Shown in pieces: positions 44,135 to 53,103 of a stretch of DNA of 64,000 bases. Every line of letters starts with the position of its first letter. Position 1 is the stretch's first letter. The notes under the pieces were generated by a model, which was not told the origin of the DNA, did no database searches, and saw only the letters and a list, made by a program, of their open reading frames with translations. The DNA comes from Flavobacteriaceae bacterium. Its GTDB lineage: Bacteria; Bacteroidota; Bacteroidia; Flavobacteriales; Flavobacteriaceae. Location of the stretch: positions 1-64,000 of the forward strand of contig JABABD010000022.1 of assembly GCA_014238425.1 (NCBI GenBank), read 5' to 3'. A program made the translations under genes and the position numbers.

Positions 44135-46366
44135 ATGATGTCCCGAATCATACACATATTATTTTCGATATCGCTATTGATTTCGCTTCAAGCATCTGCC
44201 CAAAACGCAAATGACATTGAGGCTCTTCGGGCGTCTATACAACAAGATATTCTTTATGCCGATAATGATGCCAAAAATGGTAACTGGTATCTCGCTATAA
44301 CCAATCTTGAAAGAGTTCTTGAAAATGCTAAAAATATAGGTGACCAGAAAACTATGGGAATCATTTATACAAAAATTGCAAAGCTACATTATACCTTAGA
44401 AGAGCATGATAAAGCTATATCAAATTTATTAAAAGCTTCTGCTACACAACGCACTATAGGCGATAATGTAAATCTTGCCGAAACATATCACACTTATGGC
44501 CTCGTGTATGCTAATGGTAAAAACAACTATAAAGATGCATTAGGGTTCTATGATTCCGCAAAAAAATATGCTGAAGAGGAAAATATTCCTCGGTTTATTC
44601 CGAAAATACTTCTAAACAAGGCATTGGCTCATATTGAGCTAAACGAACATAAAACTGCCAATGATTTACTTGAAAAAGCTATTGTTTTATCTAAAAATCA
44701 TAAACAAAATGAAATACTGAGTTCTTCTTTAATAAATAATAGTCAAGCATTACTTAATCTAGACAGATATGAGAAAGCATTGGCCCAAGCAAAAGAAGGC
44801 ATTAAAATAGCGCAAAATACAGATTACGTTTTAGCAAAAAGTCAAGGATATCTGGTGTTAAGCCGCATATATCAAAAGATTAACGAGCATGAGAAGGCGT
44901 TTGAATATCTTGAAAAGCATATAAAACTATCGGATTCTATTTTTGATAAAAAACGAGAATATTTTGAAGCCGATGCCAATGCCAATGCTAGGCTAAATCC
45001 AGAAAAAGGAACCGTTATCACAGAACAGGAAGCTCAAAAATACAAAGAGCAAGAAGAAGCTCTTGAATTAAGCAGACTTACTACTATTTTAAGCATAGCT
45101 TTAATCACTATACTTTCCTTATTAACGTTATCACTCTACAAAAACAACAACATACGATTGAAGACTAATAATATGTTGCATAAAAAGAATGATGAGTTAA
45201 TCAAAGCCAAAGAAAAAGCAGAATTAGCCTCAAGAACTAAGGCCAATTTCTTGTCGACAGTAACCCATGAATTAAGAACTCCTTTATATGCTGTAACTGG
45301 TTTAACTAATATGCTATTGGATGAAAATCCAAAACCCGAACAAGTACAACATTTAAAATCTTTAAGATTCTCAGGGGATTATCTTTTAACCTTTATTAAT
45401 GATATTCTTCAAATTAATAAAATTGAAGCCAACAAAGTTGAAATAGAACCAGAGTTATTCAATCTTAAGACCAAGATAGAAAATGTTGTTTCTGCTTTGA
45501 CTAATCAGGCAAATGATAATAACATCAAGATTCACTTCGAATTCGATAAAGGGTTACCTGAGAATTACAATGCCGATCAGCTTAAAATATCTCAAATACT
45601 TATTAACCTAATTGGTAACTCAATTAAGTTTACAAAAGATGGAGATATTTGGGTACGCGTTTATAAAATTGATGAAAAAGACGGGAAATACAACATTCGT
45701 TTTGAGGTAGAAGATAATGGCATTGGTATTACAAAAGAAAAACAGGAACATATGTTCGAAAGTTTTTCCCAAGGCTCCATTCAAATAAATCGTAAATACG
45801 GTGGTACTGGACTAGGTCTTTCTATTGTAAAAGGTCTTATGGACATTCTTAAAGGAAAGATATACTTAACTAGTGAGTTAGGCAAAGGAACCACTTTTTA
45901 CTTTGAATTACCTTTACAACATTCTACCGAAGTTATAAAGACACAAAAAACAGAGTACTTTAAGGATGTTAGTGAAATTGAATTAAATAACATCCAGATT
46001 TTGGTGGTGGAGGACAATAAAATCAATCAAATGATTACCAAGAAAATCCTCAACAAAATGAAACTTAATTGTGAAATTGTTGATAATGGTGAAGCAGCGG
46101 TAGAAAAAGTAAAAACTACAGATTACGATGTTGTTTTAATGGATATTCACATGCCAGGAATTAGCGGACTTGAAGCTACTAAACAAATACGAGCTTTCAA
46201 TCAGGAATTGACGATTTTTGCACTTACTGCAGTTACTATTGAAGATAAAATGCATGAATTTGACGAAGCTGGCTTTAACGATATCATATCAAAGCCATTC
46301 AAACAAGCAGATTTTGAAAAGAAATTGTATAATGCTTTAATTGGAGACAAAGCTACTGCTTCTTAA
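44135..46366 (+). CDS. Hybrid histidine kinase with TPR sensor domain
   Basis: This 743-residue protein has a signal sequence (to about SAQNAN) and an extracytoplasmic TPR region (about 30-290, e.g. GIIYTKIAKLHYTLEEHDKAI). A membrane helix near 315-335 and a coiled coil follow, then a HisKA domain with H378 in FLSTVTHELRTPLY. An HATPase domain (LINLIGNSIKFT, DNGIGI, GGTGLGLSIV) and a C-terminal receiver with D670 in VVLMDIHMPG complete it. No separate DNA-binding regulator is adjacent, so the output is unknown. Confidence 0.94.
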   Translation: MMSRIIHILFSISLLISLQASAQNANDIEALRASIQQDILYADNDAKNGNWYLAITNLERVLENAKNIGDQKTMGIIYTKIAKLHYTLEEHDKAISNLLKASATQRTIGDNVNLAETYHTYGLVYANGKNNYKDALGFYDSAKKYAEEENIPRFIPKILLNKALAHIELNEHKTANDLLEKAIVLSKNHKQNEILSSSLINNSQALLNLDRYEKALAQAKEGIKIAQNTDYVLAKSQGYLVLSRIYQKINEHEKAFEYLEKHIKLSDSIFDKKREYFEADANANARLNPEKGTVITEQEAQKYKEQEEALELSRLTTILSIALITILSLLTLSLYKNNNIRLKTNNMLHKKNDELIKAKEKAELASRTKANFLSTVTHELRTPLYAVTGLTNMLLDENPKPEQVQHLKSLRFSGDYLLTFINDILQINKIEANKVEIEPELFNLKTKIENVVSALTNQANDNNIKIHFEFDKGLPENYNADQLKISQILINLIGNSIKFTKDGDIWVRVYKIDEKDGKYNIRFEVEDNGIGITKEKQEHMFESFSQGSIQINRKYGGTGLGLSIVKGLMDILKGKIYLTSELGKGTTFYFELPLQHSTEVIKTQKTEYFKDVSEIELNNIQILVVEDNKINQMITKKILNKMKLNCEIVDNGEAAVEKVKTTDYDVVLMDIHMPGISGLEATKQIRAFNQELTIFALTAVTIEDKMHEFDEAGFNDIISKPFKQADFEKKLYNALIGDKATAS

Positions 46367-47339
46367 AGTTTTTCATAAACTCCCATATTTTTTTATTAAA
46401 CTCATTTGAATTGCCAATCTTGAATTCTATTGGCAAATAGTGTAATTTTTCATTATTAATATGATCTTTAAGGCGCATATAATCTTTCTCAGTTGTAAAG
46501 ATCAAATCTTTACCTCTTAAATTATCAATTTCTGAACTGGAGAATTCATGGTGATCCTTAAACAGTAAATGTTCAAATTGAAGGTTTTGATTTTTTAAGT
46601 ACGTCACTAAGGGTTTAGGATTAGCGATTCCAGTAACTAAAGTAAATGTCTTTCTTTCTTTAACTTCTAAGGGAATATCTCCATAACGTATCCAACTAAA
46701 AAAAACACTCTGGTTTAGTTTAGGTTTTATTTTCTTAATGATTTCTTTTTTCTGTGAATCACTAATGTTTTCAGGACATTTTGTAACGACTATAATATCT
46801 GCTCTTTTTACACCTTCTCTAGGTTCTCTAAGATTACCTGTAGGCAAAACATAATCATTAAAATAAGGATTGTCAAATGTCGTTAACAATATAGTTAATC
46901 CAGCTTTTACTTTTCTATGCTGAAAGGCATCATCTAAAATAATAGTTTCAATACCCGATGCCGTTAACTCAGATATACCATGTTGTCTATCAGCATCAAC
47001 TGCAACAGTTATATCCTTGAATTTTTGATAGAATTGCAATGGTTCATCTCCAATGGTTTCAGCAGTTGCCTTTTCATCTGCCTTTACAAAACCTTTAGTT
47101 TTACGCTTATACCCTCTACTCAGGGTAGCAAGTTTATTATCATCTTTCAAAAGCCTAATAAGATATTCAACCATAGGTGTTTTACCAGTACCGCCCACAC
47201 TTAGGTTACCCACACATAACATAGGCAAATTATATGATTTGGATTGAAACACACCAGTATCGTATAAGGCGTTACGCAATGATGTTACCAAATAATAAAT
47301 AGGCATGAACGGAAAAGATATTTTTCGCAACAACTTCAT
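46353..47339 (-). CDS. lpxK: Tetraacyldisaccharide 4'-kinase
   Basis: This 328-residue kinase phosphorylates the lipid A precursor. Features are an N-terminal membrane segment (FPFMPIYYLVTSLRNALYDTG), the Walker A VGNLSVGGTGKTPMVEYLIRLL, TLSRGYKRKTKGF, GDEPLQFYQKF and DDAFQHRKVKAGLTILL. The gene converges on the histidine kinase gene with a 14-base overlap and diverges from the Nif3-like gene. Confidence 0.94.
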   Translation of the reverse strand: MKLLRKISFPFMPIYYLVTSLRNALYDTGVFQSKSYNLPMLCVGNLSVGGTGKTPMVEYLIRLLKDDNKLATLSRGYKRKTKGFVKADEKATAETIGDEPLQFYQKFKDITVAVDADRQHGISELTASGIETIILDDAFQHRKVKAGLTILLTTFDNPYFNDYVLPTGNLREPREGVKRADIIVVTKCPENISDSQKKEIIKKIKPKLNQSVFFSWIRYGDIPLEVKERKTFTLVTGIANPKPLVTYLKNQNLQFEHLLFKDHHEFSSSEIDNLRGKDLIFTTEKDYMRLKDHINNEKLHYLPIEFKIGNSNEFNKKIWEFMKNFKKQ

Positions 47340-47358
47340 AGGACCAAAGTAAATATTT

Positions 47359-47366
47359 TATATTTG
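47359..47366 (+). promoter_or_regulatory. -7 element of the Nif3-like gene
   Basis: TATATTTG matches TAnnTTTG, 15 bases upstream of the ATG at 47382. No -33 TTTG is evident. Confidence 0.5.
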
Positions 47367-47381
47367 AATTAAACAAAAAAC

Positions 47382-48476
47382 ATGACAGTACAAGATGTAA
47401 TCCATCATTTAGAAGAATTAGCGCCACTCGCCTATGCTGAAGATTTTGACAATGTTGGGTTATTGGTTGGTAATAAGAATACAGAAGTATCGGGTATTCT
47501 TGTCACGTTAGATACTTTAGAGAGTGTTATAGATGAAGCCATAACCAATAAATGCAATCTTGTAGTTAGTTTCCATCCCATCATTTTTTCTGGGCTCAAG
47601 AAATTGACCGGAAAGACATATGTTGAACGTGTTGTTATGAAAGCCTTGAAGCATGATATTGCCATATTTGCCATACATACGGCTCTTGACAATGCATTTA
47701 ATGGTGTTAATGATATGATATGTGAACGATTAGGACTTATAAACACGAAAATACTGATTCCACAAAACGAAACCATAAAAAAGTTAACCACATATGTACC
47801 GATTAGTGAGGTCGAAGAATTAAGAGAAGCTCTATTTACAGCGGGTGCAGGTAGTATTGGAAATTATGAGAATTGTAGTTTCAACATAGAAGGCTACGGC
47901 ACATACAAGGGCAATGATGAATCCAGTCCTACAAAGGGTCAAAAAGGAGAATTTGAGAAAGAAAAAGAAACACAAATAAGTATTACATTCCCTAAGCATG
48001 TACAAAGTCAAGTCCTAGAAACACTATTTAAAGTTCATAGTTATGAAGAGGTTGCCTATGAGGTTACCACATTAGAGAATAAAAATCAACATATAGGAAT
48101 GGGAATGATTGGAGAATTACCAAATGCATTAAATATAAAACTCTTTTTAAAAGATGTTAAACACAAAATGAAAACACCCTGTATTCGGCATTCCGAATTA
48201 TGTAAAACAAATATCAAAAAAGTGGCTGTACTAGGTGGCTCAGGTAGTTTTGCGATATCAGCAGCAAAAGCTGCAGGTGCGGATGCCTTTATAACAGCAG
48301 ATCTGAAATATCATGATTTTTTTCAAGCGGAAAATTCAATTGTTTTGATAGATGTTGGTCATTATGAAAGCGAGCAGTACACAAAAAATCTGATTGCATC
48401 TTATCTTACAAAAAAAATCACTAATTTTGCAATCATTTTATCAACATCAGATACAAATCCTGTTAAGTACTTATAA
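47382..48476 (+). CDS. Nif3-like dinuclear metal centre protein
   Basis: This 364-residue protein has the two Nif3/YbgI halves: VQDVIHHLEELAPLAYAEDFDNVGLLVGN, VVSFHPIIFSGLKKL and AIHTALDNAFNGVND with metal-binding His and Asp at the start, and ITADLKYHDFFQAE plus DVGHYESEQ at the end. A PII-like insert (about 130-235) separates them. It probably forms a hexameric ring; its activity has been linked to GTP cyclohydrolase-like or hydrolase roles but is unsettled. Confidence 0.9.
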   Translation: MTVQDVIHHLEELAPLAYAEDFDNVGLLVGNKNTEVSGILVTLDTLESVIDEAITNKCNLVVSFHPIIFSGLKKLTGKTYVERVVMKALKHDIAIFAIHTALDNAFNGVNDMICERLGLINTKILIPQNETIKKLTTYVPISEVEELREALFTAGAGSIGNYENCSFNIEGYGTYKGNDESSPTKGQKGEFEKEKETQISITFPKHVQSQVLETLFKVHSYEEVAYEVTTLENKNQHIGMGMIGELPNALNIKLFLKDVKHKMKTPCIRHSELCKTNIKKVAVLGGSGSFAISAAKAAGADAFITADLKYHDFFQAENSIVLIDVGHYESEQYTKNLIASYLTKKITNFAIILSTSDTNPVKYL

Positions 48477-48478
48477 GT

Positions 48479-49258
48479 ATGGCTAAGACTAAAGAAGTAA
48501 GCGTAGAAGAACGATTAAGAGCATTATACGATTTACAACTAATAGATTCAAGAATAGACGAAATACGCAATGTAAGAGGTGAGCTTCCATTAGAAGTGAG
48601 AGACCTAGAAGATGAAGTTGCGGGACTCAATACACGATTAGAAAAATTAGATGATAGCTTAGAGTCTATCAATGATGAGATAAGCAGCAAAAAGAACTTG
48701 ATAGAAGAATCTAAAGCGCTTATCAAAAAATATAGTGAGCAGCAAAAAAATGTTAGAAATAACAGAGAGTACAATTCAATTACTAAAGAAGTAGAATTTC
48801 AAGAACTAGAGATTGAATTGGCTGAAAAGCACATAAAAGAGCATAAAACTCAAATAGATCAGAAAAAAGAAATTATTACAGAGACCAAGGATCGTCTCAA
48901 AGAAAGAGACACTCATTTAAAACACAAAAAAAGTGAGTTAGATGCTATTCTAGCTGAAACAGAGAAAGAAGAACAAGCACTCATTAAAAAATCTGACGAT
49001 TACAAAAAACTTATTGAAGAGCGATTGGTTTCCGCATATACAAGAATTCGTAAGAATGTGAAAAATGGCTTAGCGGTTGTGCCGATTGAAAGAGGTGCAT
49101 CTGGAGGTTCTTTCTTTACTATACCTCCACAAGTACAAATGGAAATTGCTTCGCGAAAGAAAATTATCACTGATGAACATAGTGGTAGAATCTTGGTTGA
49201 TGAAGCTCTTGCTAAAGAACAAAAAGAAAAAATGCATAAACTCTTTACATCTTTATAA
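48479..49258 (+). CDS. Coiled-coil protein of the C4 zinc-ribbon (DUF164) family, Cys lost
   Basis: This 259-residue protein is mostly a long antiparallel coiled coil (about 10-195) followed by RIRKNVKNGLAVVPIERGASGGSFFTIPPQVQME and KKIITDEHSGRILVDE. In other phyla this end is a zinc ribbon (CxxC...CxxC before GRIL). Here no Cys remains at those places. It is two bases after the Nif3-like gene, a pairing conserved in many bacteria, so the two probably act together. Confidence 0.85.
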   Translation: MAKTKEVSVEERLRALYDLQLIDSRIDEIRNVRGELPLEVRDLEDEVAGLNTRLEKLDDSLESINDEISSKKNLIEESKALIKKYSEQQKNVRNNREYNSITKEVEFQELEIELAEKHIKEHKTQIDQKKEIITETKDRLKERDTHLKHKKSELDAILAETEKEEQALIKKSDDYKKLIEERLVSAYTRIRKNVKNGLAVVPIERGASGGSFFTIPPQVQMEIASRKKIITDEHSGRILVDEALAKEQKEKMHKLFTSL

Positions 49259-49283
49259 GAGCATTAAGCATACTTGAAATTTT

Positions 49284-49323
49284 AATAAGGTCTTTATTCA
49301 ATGAATAAGGACCTTATTTTTTT
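49284..49323 (+). terminator. Rho-independent terminator of the Nif3-like operon
   Basis: AATAAGGTCTTTATTC and GAATAAGGACCTTATT form a 16-bp stem with one G-U pair and a 3-nt loop, followed by a T run. It lies 25 bases after the stop codon of the coiled-coil gene. Confidence 0.88.
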
Positions 49324-49391
49324 GATAAATTTAAGGTGTCATATTAAGTTTTCAATCTTATTTACGACAAAACCTCAAAAAACATAGTAAA

Positions 49392-50057
49392 ATGAAATCA
49401 TTTAAATCCGCACTCATTATATTGACAATATTCTTAGCATTTAGTTGTCAGAACACAGCACAAAACAATACCAAACAGGCCGATGTGCAAAATGCAGACC
49501 CAATTGAAGTACCTATAAAAGAAGGAAAAGCTAGAGCCTATTTTGCAAGCGGTTGCTTTTGGTGTGTAGAAGCAATATATGAAAGTGTAAAAGGTGTAGA
49601 TGAAGTCATCAATGGGTATGCTGGAGGTCATTCAAAAAATCCAACTTATGAAGCTAGTAATACAGGTAGAACTGGACATGCAGAAGCTATAGAAGTAATT
49701 TATAATCCTAATGTAATTGATTTTGCAACTTTGGTTGATGTGTATTTTGGTTCTCAAAATGTCACGCAAGTAAATGGCCAAGGACCAGATAGAGGGTCAC
49801 AGTATCGATCTATAATTTTTTATCAAAATCTAAAACAAAAAGAAACTATAGACGCCAAAAAACTAGCACTAGGTAAGACATTAAATAAAAAAATAGCTGC
49901 AGAAGTTTATCCATTCCAAAAATTCTGGATAGCCGAAGATTATCATCAAAATTACGAAAGATTACACCCTAATAATCGTTATATACAAGGTGTCTCAATA
50001 CCAAGATTAAGAAAATTTCAAAGAAAATTCCCTTATTTGATTAAAGATTCTCATTAG
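49392..50057 (+). CDS. msrA: Peptide-methionine (S)-S-oxide reductase, lipoprotein
   Basis: This 221-residue MsrA has the active-site motif GCFWC (about 54-58), INGYAGG, GRTGHAEAIEVIY, QGPDRGSQYRSIIF and the C-terminal DYHQNY. An N-terminal lipobox (AFSC) shows that it is exported and membrane-anchored, so it would repair oxidised methionine in envelope proteins. It is preceded by a strong terminator and is a single-gene unit. Confidence 0.94.
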   Translation: MKSFKSALIILTIFLAFSCQNTAQNNTKQADVQNADPIEVPIKEGKARAYFASGCFWCVEAIYESVKGVDEVINGYAGGHSKNPTYEASNTGRTGHAEAIEVIYNPNVIDFATLVDVYFGSQNVTQVNGQGPDRGSQYRSIIFYQNLKQKETIDAKKLALGKTLNKKIAAEVYPFQKFWIAEDYHQNYERLHPNNRYIQGVSIPRLRKFQRKFPYLIKDSH

Positions 50058-50064
50058 TTAATTT

Positions 50065-50102
50065 GCATTTCATCGATAAAATAGCGTATTTTGTCGATAT
50101 AA
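50065..50102 (+). promoter_or_regulatory. Bipartite TCGA motif, copy 2
   Basis: This 38-bp stretch matches the motif upstream of the histidine kinase gene (44088-44125) at 30 positions, with both TCGA boxes at the same 21-bp spacing and an identical TTTGTCGATATAA end. It lies 80 bases before the T9SS-sorted protein gene. The -7 part here reads GTATTTTG, a poorer fit. Confidence 0.55.
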
Positions 50103-50182
50103 ATAAATATTATATCATATTCCCGACTAAAAATTGGCTCTTAATATATTTATTTGTCAAAACGAATTAACCTACTTATGTT

Positions 50183-51718
50183 ATGAAGAAAAACCTACTT
50201 TTCTCCGCATTGCTTTTATGCACTTTTATTATTACCGCTCAAACACCAGGCACGCCAATTTTCGATACAAGTGGAAATGAATACATTGAATACATTCCTG
50301 GAAACCTACCAATAATAATATCAGCACCACATGGCGGTGTAAAACAATCTGGAAGTACGGTTGGTGGTACTTTTTATCCTGATAATGATTCTAGTTTGCC
50401 AGATAGGTCATGTGGCACAAATGAAAGAGATGATAATACAGATATACTTGTAAGAGAAATACAAGCAGAAATCTTTAGTCTGACTGGTTGTTATCCTCAT
50501 ATTATCATAAGCAATTTACATAGGTCTAAAATGGATCCAAACAGAGAACAGAATGAAGCCACATGTGGTGACTCAGATGCATTGTTTTACTGGAATGCAT
50601 TCCATGGTTTTATTGATCAAGCCAGTACGGCTGTAGAAACTAATTGGGGAAAAGGTTTATATATAGATTTGCATGGCCAGAGTCATAGTATTCAAAGAAT
50701 TGAAGCGGGTTACAATATAACAGGTTTGCAATTAGATGCTGGCAATGTCAATAGCGTTACTGGTACTTCAATCACCAATTTAGTAGCAAATAACTTAGGA
50801 AACTTAGACCAAGAAAGCTTGATTAGAGGCGCTACCAGTCTTGGTCAACTTTTCCAAAATGCGCCAGGGACATTTTATAATGCCAATAACAATCCGGGCT
50901 GTGGAGTAACTTCTGGTTACAGAACCATTCCTAGCAATTCTGATTATGGAGGAACTAACTCGTGTGATGATATGACACCTCACGGAAACGCATATTTTGA
51001 TGGTGACTTTTATAATAATATACGTCATGGTTCTGGAACAACCGCTAACGATGGACAAGGTGGAGGAGGTAATATCGATGGTATTATGACCGAAGTAAAT
51101 AGGCGCGTGCGTGACTTAGGCACATATAATGGAAGCTTTTATGACAGTAGACCACAAACCTTAGTGCCTTTTGCTAAAGATTATGCTGCTGTAGTATTAG
51201 AATTCATCGATATTCATTATGATAATTTTGCAGTATTCAATTATGCATCTGCAATTTACGATATTGCGGACTCTGATCCATCTCCAACTATTACAGGAGT
51301 TCCAGGAGGCGTTTTTTTGAGTACAACTGGTTTGATTATTGACTCAAACACTGGAATAATTGATGTTTCTGCATCCACAGTGGGAAATTACACTATAACT
51401 TATGAAGCTGGTACCTGTGAGTATTATAAAACCAATCAGTCAGTCGAAATAACTGATAACACCTTAGGAATTGAAGATTTTGAAAATTCCAAGTTTCAAT
51501 TATTCCCTAATCCCACTAACGGTTTGATGTCATTAAAAAACAATGGTCAAATCAATCAAGTGAAAATTTATAGTGTCTTAGGACAACAAGTAAAAGAATT
51601 TTCTGTTCACTCAAATGAAACCTCTTTCGATATAAGATCATTAAAGTCAGGCACTTACTTGGCAACATTTATCTTTGAAAATAAGATAATTGACTCTAAA
51701 CTTATATTGAAAAATTAG
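50183..51718 (+). CDS. T9SS-sorted N-formylglutamate-amidohydrolase-like protein
   Basis: This 511-residue secreted protein has a signal peptide (to about ITAQ). The main domain resembles the N-formylglutamate amidohydrolase fold: IIISAPHGGVKQSG, DDNTDILVREI, LHRSKMDPNREQNEA and YIDLHGQSH. A short Ig-like segment (about 370-430) precedes a C-terminal type IX sorting domain (FQLFPNPTNGLMSL ... LKSGTYLATFIFE). The protein is therefore likely exported through T9SS to the surface or medium. The substrate is unknown. Confidence 0.78.
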   Translation: MKKNLLFSALLLCTFIITAQTPGTPIFDTSGNEYIEYIPGNLPIIISAPHGGVKQSGSTVGGTFYPDNDSSLPDRSCGTNERDDNTDILVREIQAEIFSLTGCYPHIIISNLHRSKMDPNREQNEATCGDSDALFYWNAFHGFIDQASTAVETNWGKGLYIDLHGQSHSIQRIEAGYNITGLQLDAGNVNSVTGTSITNLVANNLGNLDQESLIRGATSLGQLFQNAPGTFYNANNNPGCGVTSGYRTIPSNSDYGGTNSCDDMTPHGNAYFDGDFYNNIRHGSGTTANDGQGGGGNIDGIMTEVNRRVRDLGTYNGSFYDSRPQTLVPFAKDYAAVVLEFIDIHYDNFAVFNYASAIYDIADSDPSPTITGVPGGVFLSTTGLIIDSNTGIIDVSASTVGNYTITYEAGTCEYYKTNQSVEITDNTLGIEDFENSKFQLFPNPTNGLMSLKNNGQINQVKIYSVLGQQVKEFSVHSNETSFDIRSLKSGTYLATFIFENKIIDSKLILKN

Positions 51719-52514
51719 GTTTTTCAGCCTTCAATGTAAAAATAAGAGGGTATAATTTATCTTTAGTGACAAAATTGCCGGATTTGATTTCTACCAAGTT
51801 CGGCAATACATTATATGGACTTTCGTCATGTTCACTGAAATGTTCAATTTGTAGTCCAGCATCAGTTAAAGCAGTAATTACTTCGCCTATACCATGATTC
51901 CATCCATACTCCTTACTTACTATCTTTGAAGACCCATCAGCGTATGTCCCACCATATTCTTCATATACAGCTTCTTTTTGATTGTAACCATATTTCATTA
52001 CAGGTTGGTTTTCCAAATAATCAAACATCCAAACAATAGGGTGAAATTCGGCAATAAAAAATGTACCTCCAGGTTTTAAACGTTCAGAAATCATTTTACC
52101 CCAAGGTTTTAAATCAGGCAACCACCCAATTGTGCCATAACTTGCAAAAACGATGTCGAATTGTTCCCGAATATGTTTCGATGTATCTAAAACATTACAG
52201 CAAACAAACTCTGCGTTAAGTTTAAGTTCAGCATTTAATGATTGAGCCAATTTAATAGCTTCATCAGAAATATCTACACCAATGCACTTAGCTCCCATTC
52301 TACTCCAACTTAACGTATCTTGTCCAAAATGACATTGCAAATGCAATAAGGACTTACCTGACACATCTTGTAACGCTTCCAATTCGTAGGACATCAAAGA
52401 TGATTTCCCGTTTTTGAAAGCTTCCATATCATACATTTCACTTTTAGCATGGACGGCAACTTTCTTATTCCAAGTCTCCTTATTTACCTCAAAGTATTCT
52501 TCTTTATAACTCAT
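51702..52514 (-). CDS. Class I SAM-dependent methyltransferase
   Basis: This 270-residue protein has a methyltransferase domain: LLHLQCHFGQDTLSWSRMGAKCIGVDIS (AdoMet motif I variant), FVCCNVLD and FDIVFASYGTIGWLPDLKPWGKMISERLKPGG. The substrate is unknown. It converges on the T9SS-sorted protein gene with a 17-base overlap. Confidence 0.87.
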   Translation of the reverse strand: MSYKEEYFEVNKETWNKKVAVHAKSEMYDMEAFKNGKSSLMSYELEALQDVSGKSLLHLQCHFGQDTLSWSRMGAKCIGVDISDEAIKLAQSLNAELKLNAEFVCCNVLDTSKHIREQFDIVFASYGTIGWLPDLKPWGKMISERLKPGGTFFIAEFHPIVWMFDYLENQPVMKYGYNQKEAVYEEYGGTYADGSSKIVSKEYGWNHGIGEVITALTDAGLQIEHFSEHDESPYNVLPNLVEIKSGNFVTKDKLYPLIFTLKAEKPNFSI

Positions 52515-52596
52515 TTCTATATTTAATAATCCAACTAACTAGTTTTCAACGTATATATAATAACTCAATCGCACTATGCGTCCACATATTTTCATC

Positions 52597-52621
52597 AAAC
52601 CCTTCGTTTTACGAGGGGTTT
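52597..52621 (-). terminator. Terminator between the CDGSH and methyltransferase genes
   Basis: AAACCCTTCGT and ACGAGGGGTTT pair over 11 bp (one G-U) around a 3-nt loop. It lies 7 bases after the stop of the minus-strand CDGSH gene. The T run on the minus strand is short. Confidence 0.65.
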
Positions 52622-52628
52622 ACTTTTA

Positions 52629-53048
52629 TTAGTCTTGAAAGTTTTCTTTTACGTGAGTCCCATCGCAATAAGGCTTATTATTAGAATGTCCACACCTACA
52701 AAAGGCCGTTGTCTTGTTTTTGACTTCTTTAGAGCCATCGGTATGTGTAACATTCAATGTTCCATACACTAGCATTGGTCCGTTTTCGAGCACTTCTACT
52801 TTAGTTTCCAAAGTTTCAGATTCAATAATCTTATCGCCATTCTTATAATAACTCAAAGCACCAGATGGACACTGTTTTATTTGATTTACTAACGCTTCCG
52901 TTGAAGCGGCATCAACCTTGATCCATGGTCTATCTTTTGGCCGAAATACATTTGGCAACCCTTTGGCACAAATAGCTGAATGAATACAGCTATTTGGCTT
53001 CCATACTACCGTAACTTCACCGTTCGAATACTCTTTTATTTTTTCCAT
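52629..53048 (-). CDS. Fused mono-cluster ferredoxin-like and CDGSH iron-sulfur protein
   Basis: This 139-residue protein joins a YjdI-like Fer4_19 domain (VVWKPNSCIHSAICAKGLPNVFRP ... IKQCPSGALSYY, about 13-66) to a CDGSH domain (AFCRCGHSNNKPYCDGTH, about 116-133). The second binds a 2Fe-2S cluster with three Cys and one His. A role in redox or iron-sulfur homeostasis is likely but not defined. Confidence 0.9.
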   Translation of the reverse strand: MEKIKEYSNGEVTVVWKPNSCIHSAICAKGLPNVFRPKDRPWIKVDAASTEALVNQIKQCPSGALSYYKNGDKIIESETLETKVEVLENGPMLVYGTLNVTHTDGSKEVKNKTTAFCRCGHSNNKPYCDGTHVKENFQD

Positions 53049-53077
53049 AACCTAAAGTTACATAATTTCTTTGTTTG

Positions 53078-53085
53078 TACATTTG
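53078..53085 (+). promoter_or_regulatory. -7 element of the lipoprotein gene at 53104
   Basis: TACATTTG matches TAnnTTTG, 18 bases upstream of the ATG in the short divergent region shared with the CDGSH gene. Confidence 0.5.
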
Positions 53086-53103
53086 GATAAATTCTAAACA
53101 CAC

